A stretch of DNA of 64,000 bases from Henricia sp. BOLD:AAB3569. Taxonomy: Eukaryota; Echinodermata; Asteroidea; Spinulosida; Echinasteridae. The stretch covers positions 930,001 through 994,000 of the forward strand of contig JBBELK010000386.1 of the NCBI GenBank assembly GCA_037783545.1, read 5' to 3'. Below the pieces are notes generated by a model. It saw nothing but the letters and a program-made list of their open reading frames with translations, was not told where the DNA came from and did no database searches. A program made the translations under genes and the position numbers. Below, piece by piece: positions 59,201 through 64,000 of the stretch. The number at the start of each line of letters is the position of its first letter. The stretch's first letter is position 1.

Positions 59201-61903
59201 TCTACAGTAAATTTGAGCACACAATTTAAATATTTTGTCAATTGCATGCACAGCACTCCGCATACAGTGCTCCACTATCGAAGTTCAGAACAACCGATTG
59301 TCTTTAAGTAAACACGAATCGCCCCAAAACTATTTTGCATGTAAAAGGTTTTCTCCAAAACACCTCTTGCAAATAAAACGAAGCTTTTTAACCATCTCTC
59401 TAGCTTAGTTTCGCTTAAGTATTCTCGCCATTTTAGTGTCAGAGGGCACAGTTGAAGCACTGTTCATTGATGAACACACGTACTTTGATTGTCAATCAGC
59501 TTTTGTGGCACTGGAAGAGCTCACATTGTGTTGGATTTTGGTAAAGGGCGACGTCGGGCAACACGTAAAATGATTTTTTTTTTAAAAAGTGGACAATCAG
59601 ACGAAACGCTTTTATTATGCGTCTGGGTTAATGTTTTTATTTTCTTTTCAAAACCCCCCAAAACACCTCCCCCCCCCCACCCCCAAAAGGGAGCCACTTT
59701 GGTGCATTTTAGAAATGGCCTTTCACAGTTACCAAAATTTTAAAACAATTCCTGTGCTTTGCAAAACAATTCCTGTGTTTACAATCATTTAGACATCTTG
59801 GTATCATGGTTTGTTTCGCTCGAATCATCAGAAATGCCTTCGTTTTCGTTTGTGGAAGTACAGTACGTATTCGAGCAATTTTGATCAGGACGCAATTTCT
59901 CTAGTTCTTATTCATGTGCGCGTTATTCAATTTCGTTTCAAGACATTCACATGTGTTCGCTAAGACATCCTGATTATAATTTGGGTCATTCAAATACAAA
60001 GCATTGAATCTTCATTCAATTTAGCACAAGCTTGGGGGCATGGGCAAATTTGAATGATTTTCGCTGGTATTTCAAAATTGAATGCGCGTAGTTTTAAATT
60101 TGAGTGCAGAATTTTCCCTATTGCGTGCTCGAAAAACCAAATTGAATGCTCTCTTTAAATTAATGAAGGATGATCCCAAACTGCATTCAAATTTGCGCTA
60201 AAACGAATGCATCTGAAACGAACTTGGGAGGTACTTTGTTAACACTGAACGAAAAAAACCTATCTTTGAGAAAATTATTTAACAACGTAGGCCTAAAGGG
60301 GGCACCAAGGCATTTTCAACTTTCTGGAAAGGTTGGGGTTTTACCTACGCTTCATTTAGAAGATTGTACAAGTTTATTGAATCGTTTTCGACGTGTTTTG
60401 GGTATTATCAACATGTAAACGTGATGTTCGATTCACAAGGTCATGTATACCGTTTATATCCTGAGGGTATAATCGTTCTCTAAAGCCCGGTATTTATGAA
60501 AAATATCCACTCCACTCCAGAAGTGTCACGACGTATGGGAGGCATTGTGGCCTATTTTCATGAAATGACTCAAAGTAAATTTTTGGGATTCACTTGGCTT
60601 GACAACGGTTGCTATCCGCTATTACTGTGTCCATACTATGGCACGCCAAAGCGGAAATAATTCAACACTGATAATTTTGCCATCAATCCTGAAAAACAAG
60701 TCTCAACATTTTAAAAACTTGCCAACAAAAGCACGGTATGCCCGTCTCAAACAGTCTATCAACATTTAAAAGTCATGCAAACTTTTTTTTTGGCGCAACA
60801 TTTGCGAAAATATGCGTCAACATTAAATGATCAGTGTTGAACTATTTTTCGCTTTGGCGTGCCATAGTATGGACACAGTAATGGCAGATAGCAACCGTTG
60901 TCGATCCAAGTGAAACCCAAGAATTACCTCGTTTGCGTTCACGGGACTTTGAAAATTACCTTGTAACGGAAACTTTTATTATCGGGAATTAAAACAGTGA
61001 AGAACAATGAACCGGGACTTGAATTATTCCTTGTTGTAAGCGAAATGTTGAATAAAAATGCTCTTATTATCGAGGTTCGCCTGCAGTAGATGTAAAATTT
61101 TGCAGAGACCAATCTGGTAAGGTCTGACATTGAAATATGATCATTTAGGCTATCGTTCATGAAAGCACTGTCCGAAGGTCGGTTCTATGGTTTGGATATC
61201 CTTCAACTTTTGTCAAAATATTGTCGAGGCCAATAAGAAAGAAACGCGTCGCTAAATTTCCAACTAAACATGTGCAGGATCATATAGTACACTCAATTCA
61301 ATTCCACCTTGTACCATTTGCAATGTGGTGCGCTTAAACAAAAGTATATATAAACTCCTCAAAAAAGTTCGGAAACTCAAGTTTGACTGACAATTTCTCT
61401 CTTGTTACCAAATAATTTTCCTTGAAATTGGTATCATTAGAAAGTCATGTTATTCCTCTGTACAATGATGTGTCATTTGTTACGATTAGGCAATTGGGGG
61501 ATGTGCAGCACAGCTGAATATGGGGGTGGGTGTAAAGTGAAATTTCACAAAATTCACTGCTATTGTCATACAGTGCATATTCACCTTTTGCTTGGGGGAT
61601 GGGAATGTGTCAATGCATTCTTTTGGTAATAGTTTACGTTTTTTGACAACCACCTAAGCTGGATAGAATAGAAAAGTCAATTGTTTTACAACTTTCCTTC
61701 TAAATTTATAAAAGATTATTTTTATGTGATAGGATAAAGTTCTTCTCTTCTGTTTTTGTAAAAAGCTTCAACTTTGGTACTTACCGGGTTGGCGGCGAGG
61801 TAGCGACATATTACATTGATCGCATCTTCGAAGTTTTCATCGATGCATCGTATTAAGGCATCGCCTAGGGGGATGTTATGCTTCAGAAGTGTGTTGATAG
61901 CGT
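49710..61903 (-). CDS. Gene C: TRPC-like cation channel, 5' end outside window
   Basis: Third paralogue. The first coding exon is not found up to 64000, so it lies to the right. Visible exons 5' to 3': 61903-61785, 58239-58132, 57572-57411, 56404-56279, 55815-55708, 55350-55163, 54918-54782, 54344-54205, 53796-53240, 52744-52549, 52068-51889, 51543-51505, 51116-50995, 50238-49710. These give 903 residues plus the missing N-terminus, and end at TGA. Same domain order and phases as A and B, except that the 288-nt fourth exon is split by an extra 1006-nt intron. Pore: LYWTLFG. TRP box: EWKFHRAVVW. Turret cysteine pair present. The tail is shorter than in B: coiled coil, Pro/Glu region, then SLIRRLASRMEQDK and a basic end. 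Confidence 0.9.
50295..50520 (+). mobile_element. MITE-3-related copy, gene C intron 13
   Basis: Same subfamily as 14660-14880. Confidence 0.5.
50630..50957 (+). mobile_element. MITE-1 copy, gene C intron 13
   Basis: Starts TTTAAAGGAGCGTGACCAGA and ends GAAATCTGAACACATTCCTT: paired terminal inverted repeats. Confidence 0.7.
50995..51116 (-). CDS. Gene C exon 13 (C-terminal helix)
   Basis: 122 nt; RVIKLISSRFVQQNL to SPKDLKQLKNDLLSL. Confidence 0.9.
51170..51460. repeat. Tandem of about 118 bp in gene C intron 12
   Basis: Two full units and part of a third, with TGGGATGCCAGTCCATTGCA, AGGTTTACCCC and CAGGTTGTTAGTTTCCATGG. Confidence 0.8.
51505..51543 (-). CDS. Gene C exon 12 (39-nt micro-exon)
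   Basis: THIYAKQELNDYT, donor ACT|GTAAGT. Conserved in A and B. Confidence 0.87.
51889..52068 (-). CDS. Gene C exon 11 (TRP box)
   Basis: 180 nt; EDADTEWKFHRAVVWDTYL, GTLPPPFNLIPSVKSLWRSL, basic end RRVRSDK. Confidence 0.93.
52336..52510. mobile_element. MITE-7 copy, gene C intron 10
   Basis: Reverse orientation; AGTTCTACAGAGCGTGGTAT and ATTTTACAATGCATGTAAAG. Confidence 0.6.
52549..52744 (-). CDS. Gene C exon 10 (pore and S6)
   Basis: 196 nt, phase 2 to 0; FPDTLVELYWTLFGFTELD, then S6 VIGVLILLNALIGMLSNTYN. Confidence 0.92.
52835..53174 (-). mobile_element. MITE-1 copy, gene C intron 9
   Basis: Reverse orientation; ends TGACCTGGACATGCTCCTTT. Long reading frames across it are repeat sequence, not a gene. 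Confidence 0.68.
53240..53796 (-). CDS. Gene C exon 9 (S3-S4 loop, S4, S5, turret)
   Basis: 557 nt, phase 0 to 2; loop with possible glycosylation sites (N-L-T, N-V-S), YDPVLVSEALYGVAMMISIL (S4), LGPLRISLGSMGGDFIKFLG, S5, turret cysteines (D-C-L-R...S-C-H). Ends NYAA where A and B end GFST. Confidence 0.92.
53835..54175 (+). mobile_element. MITE-2 copy, gene C intron 8
   Basis: Contains the palindrome at about 54017-54036 and ends with sequence like the MITE-3 right end (ACCAATCATGTATTCTACCT). Confidence 0.58.
54205..54344 (-). CDS. Gene C exon 8 (S2-S3)
   Basis: 140 nt; FWLHIKMIWSQGGRRFV then NIQEAIIVALYVTIFFLQW (S3). Confidence 0.9.
54782..54918 (-). CDS. Gene C exon 7 (S1-S2)
   Basis: 137 nt; KLGSGLTFIGLIIILGVV (S1), LIFSILIWNLG (S2). 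Confidence 0.9.
55163..55350 (-). CDS. Gene C exon 6 (pre-S1 elbow)
   Basis: 188 nt; FIAHPHSQKVLIAHFFRGL then FLALLITVFYPLICIAYILF. Confidence 0.9.
55390..55668 (-). mobile_element. MITE-2 copy, gene C intron 5
   Basis: Reverse orientation; CTGCCTTGTAGAAATTTCAG and the TTGGGGCTTTAA end. Confidence 0.58.
55708..55815 (-). CDS. Gene C exon 5
   Basis: 108 nt; VLALFRYHKTDKYRD to YEQKN, donor AAC|GTAAGC. Confidence 0.88.
56279..56404 (-). CDS. Gene C exon 4b (TRP_2, second part)
   Basis: 126 nt, 42 codons; MSKRLRTLGETWEDFGAEF to STEE. Acceptor after a 14-T run. 54 + 42 = 96 codons, exactly the unsplit exon of A and B. Confidence 0.9.
56460..56590. repeat. Repeat family 12 copy, in the extra intron of gene C
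   Basis: Shares ATATACTTCCCACTTGCACT and AACAAAGATTTAAAGGAAAT with 10456-10590, same orientation. Confidence 0.55.
56870..57241. repeat. Three spaced direct repeats in the extra gene C intron
   Basis: ACTCTTGGTGGCGCCCTAGG near 56870 and 57067, and a variant (GCGCTCTAGG) near 57209, each followed by TCAAAT. Confidence 0.7.
57411..57572 (-). CDS. Gene C exon 4a (TRP_2, first part)
   Basis: 162 nt, 54 codons, phase 0-0; MLVDLGARI, DVTLTQAVSTLHIYRA, VSQPAYMMATQ to HAFK. Donor AAG|GTAATG. Corresponds to the first 54 of the 96 codons in A and B exon 4. Confidence 0.9.
57888..58035. repeat. 22-bp tandem array in gene C intron 3
   Basis: About six units starting GAATCGATTCCTCC; each carries the 10-bp palindrome GAATCGATTC. 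Confidence 0.82.
58132..58239 (-). CDS. Gene C exon 3 (ankyrin-like)
   Basis: 108 nt; CDNDDFHPALTAVIMAAQHN then NFDVVK. Confidence 0.88.
58400..58765 (+). repeat. Repeat family 9 copy, gene C intron 2
   Basis: Best reading-frame-like copy: the plus strand reads ELVDNKALIDQSLWNHF and TRLNKVIPTAMKCDI, and the 1690 copy gives a similar translation. The reading may come from an ancient element protein. Confidence 0.55.
60600..60903. mobile_element. MITE-5 element
   Basis: Long inverted ends: ACAACGGTTGCTATCCGCTA at the left, and TGGCAGATAGCAACCGTTGT at the right. Interior AACACTGATAATTTTGCCAT is shared with 62088-62395. Confidence 0.68.
61785..61903 (-). CDS. Gene C exon 2 (first visible; ankyrin-like)
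   Basis: 119 nt, phase 1 to 0; DAINTLLKHNIPLGDALIRC to YLAANP. The numbering assumes one upstream coding exon, as in A and B. Confidence 0.88.
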
Positions 61904-62087
61904 CTGAAAACAAAACATAAATATTCATAATTATTCATAAATATTCATATATACATAAATATTTATATATTCATTTTTAAAACCGCATCTTTTCTGAACA
62001 TTTGGGGAAAGGTACTGAGCTGGCTTATCCACAGGTAAAAGACCAGTTGCGTGATAGATTTGCATAAATCTTTGGCGTGCCATACGC

Positions 62088-62395
62088 GTGACGTCGACAA
62101 CTATCATATCCGCCATTACTGTTTCCATACTATGGCACGCCAAAGCGGAAATAATTCAACACTGATAATTTTGCCATCAACCCTGAAAAAACAAGTCTCA
62201 ACATTTTTAAAAACTTGCCAACAAAAGCAAGGTATGCCAGTTTCAAAAAGTATAGGCCTATCAACATTTAAAAGTCATGCCAACTTTGTATTTCTTGCGC
62301 AACATTTGCGAAAATATGCGTCAACATTAAATTATCAGTGTTGATTTTTTTTCCGCTTTGGCGTGCCAAAGTATGGACACAGTAATGCGAGTCAG
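62088..62395. mobile_element. MITE-5 element, second copy
   Basis: TATGGCACGCCAAAGCGGAA near the left and CGCTTTGGCGTGCCAAAGTA near the right, same orientation as the 60600 copy. One copy in each of gene C introns 1 and 2. Confidence 0.66.
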
Positions 62396-62523
62396 CTTGG
62401 GCCGGGTATACAGAATAATTTTTGAAGCATGTTACGGGATTTTGAGTTGACGGATTTTGCAGATTAATGCCAAAAATGTTTTGCGAGTCAGCGTAGGCCG
62501 GAAACGTAATGTTTGCAGATGAT

Positions 62524-62981
62524 TGGGTAATTCCTAAAATTAGGGGTCCAAAAGTGTCACATGCTTTTTAAGATTTCCAAGTGTTTTTAATGATTGAAAG
62601 TGGTTTCCCAGTAGAAAATAATTATTTTTATTTGAACAAATGCCACTCAAATTTAATGTTTGTGTGTAGATATGGCACCAAGGTTAATGCAAACACATTC
62701 TACAGCCAATTTTCATTGGCGTAGGTAACCCGAGACACCAAACTCCTATCCAATACCATGGAACAAATTATAAGCCTTCATGGTCTTTTGTTTTGAATAT
62801 TTTTCAGGAATCAGAAAACAAAATATTGAAGAAAATGATGCTGCCTCCTATAATCACAGGCCACAGTCCATTACTGAGAATTTGTGGGACGTCATAAGTG
62901 ATGATTTTTAAAGCAGAGAGTGTCGTACGTAACTGGGACACCAAACATTTTGGACCCCTAATTTTGGGAATTACCCAGTTA
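62524..62981. mobile_element. MITE-4 element, longer copy
   Basis: Ends GGGTAATTCCTAAAATTAGG and CCTAATTTTGGGAATTACCC. Flanking duplication no longer readable. Confidence 0.66.
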
Positions 62982-63428
62982 TAATGTAGGTCTGAAGTTT
63001 CGCGAGTCGGCTTCAGCCGGAAACAACGTTTAATAAGACTTTTGCCCAAACCCCTCGTATACGAATAAAATAATACAGGCTGCTCAAGCCATGAATGCAT
63101 CAGACATTGTTCCCCCATTTTCTTTCAGTTTGTTTGTTCTATTTTTGTAGCATGCGGGATAATCAAGCGTGACCGCCCAAAGCGTGAAAAATTGGCAATA
63201 TGGCGGCCGAATACAAACTGTCAACCTTTTGTTCCATTCGTCATATTGAATTTTTGTTTAATTTGGAGGCACATAGGCCTATACATACGCACACGTCACG
63301 TTTATATGGCATGATCGAATCTTATACAAATAATGAAGATGCTCTATACCAGCTGATCAAGCTATAAGGTACAGTGGTATATTCGTTTTCCACACGAATC
63401 CATTTTCGTTTCTCTTGGTGGATTCGTA

Positions 63429-63560
63429 GGGAAAACCTGTGGGAGTATACCCCTGTGCCTTATAGCTTAGCTGGTACAGCATCTGCCCGGCGAGTCGGAG
63501 GTCTTGGGTTCGAAACCTGATAAGGCCCAAATTAGTTTTTCTTTCATTCCAAGTTTAATT
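63429..63560 (+). mobile_element. SINE-2 copy (tRNA-derived)
   Basis: Same head, A box (TAGCTTAGCTGGTACAGC), B box (GGGTTCGAAACC) and CATTCCAAGTTTAATTG tail as 6563-6700. Confidence 0.63.
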
Positions 63561-64000
63561 GTTTTATTTCAATGGTGATTAGGCACCATACCAATATATT
63601 GCGTTCGTCCTCAAACACACATGGAGATAAAGCTGTTTGTAATAGTTATTTAATCCTATAATCTATTTTTAATTAAGATTACGTATTAGTATTAATAACC
63701 ACGTCCTTGTAAAGGACAACGGAATCTTTCTTGTTAGTACTAACCGTTACGATAGAAATTTCACAAAGTGTGACAAGGCGCCAAAATGCATGACACACAG
63801 GAGCCAATTTCATAAAGCTGTTTAGCAAAAATATTTGCTTAATCCAAAATTCCTTTGCTTTATAAAAATGGGTTAGCAGTCAAAATCTTATGTGATGTGC
63901 ATTTCAATTTACTGGTGTACTGCTATTCTTGCTAAAAACACAAGTTGACATACAATTTTGACTAATAATCCATTTTTATCAAGCAAACAAATTAGCAAAT

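Larger units (their letters stand above)
58240..61784. other. Gene C intron 2
   Basis: 3.5 kb: MITE-9 copy (58400), C-rich tract (59668), MITE-5 copy (60600). The stretch 58770-60590 shows no recognised element or exon. Confidence 0.6.
61904..64000. other. Gene C intron 1 (left part) to window edge
   Basis: Contains a MITE-5 copy (62088), a MITE-4 copy (62524) and a SINE-2 copy (63429). I looked for the N-terminal exon seen in A and B (GNGLKLE...YLG) and did not find it. Confidence 0.6.

Overview
This is eukaryotic nuclear DNA: AT-rich, intron-rich, and full of short interspersed repeats and inverted-repeat elements. The GT-AG splice sites, 1-10 kb introns, tRNA-derived SINEs (including one with a 'GAGCAAGGCACTT' tail) and frequent TAGGCCTA-like words suggest a marine invertebrate deuterostome, most likely an echinoderm such as a sea star. 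That assignment is inference; the sequence does not prove it.

The window is built around three paralogous genes on the minus strand, arranged head to tail. All three encode divergent TRPC-type (canonical transient receptor potential) cation channels. Gene A runs from 16692 down through the left edge: 14 exons are visible, at least 1159 codons, and the 3' end is outside. Gene B runs from 43352 to 21408 and is complete: 16 exons, 1297 residues. Gene C runs from 61903 to 49710: its first exon lies beyond the right edge, 14 exons are visible, and it has a stop. I placed each splice junction by reading donor and acceptor on the minus strand. Exon phases and most exon lengths are identical between the three genes, which strongly supports both the models and an origin by tandem duplication. 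The encoded order is: acidic N-terminus, ankyrin-like/TRP_2 region, pre-S1 elbow, S1-S6 with an LYW...(F/Y)G pore motif, TRP box EWKFHRA followed by TLPPP(F/L)NLIPS, a C-terminal helix, and a tail that differs in each gene. A has a long coiled coil. B has a coiled coil plus two extra exons and an apparently duplicated GFF..IAN.VEK module. C has a short coiled coil and an acidic end.

One other gene-like structure lies in the 10.3 kb intron 2 of gene B, on the same strand (40273-36258). It has a DGRNDSPGHSA motif that I recognise from a widespread but uncharacterised animal protein family. It carries two frameshifts and is cut off by an interspersed repeat, so it is called a pseudogene.

The rest is introns and two spacers (16693-21407 and 43353-49709) filled with repeats: at least three tRNA-derived SINE families, about a dozen MITE-like families (several with copies in more than one of the channel genes), a probable non-autonomous CACTA-like element, long hairpins, minisatellites, a 50-base poly-G tract, and short remnants of a Ty3/gypsy RNase H and a Penelope-like element. 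I found no rRNA, no convincing functional tRNA and no CRISPR array.
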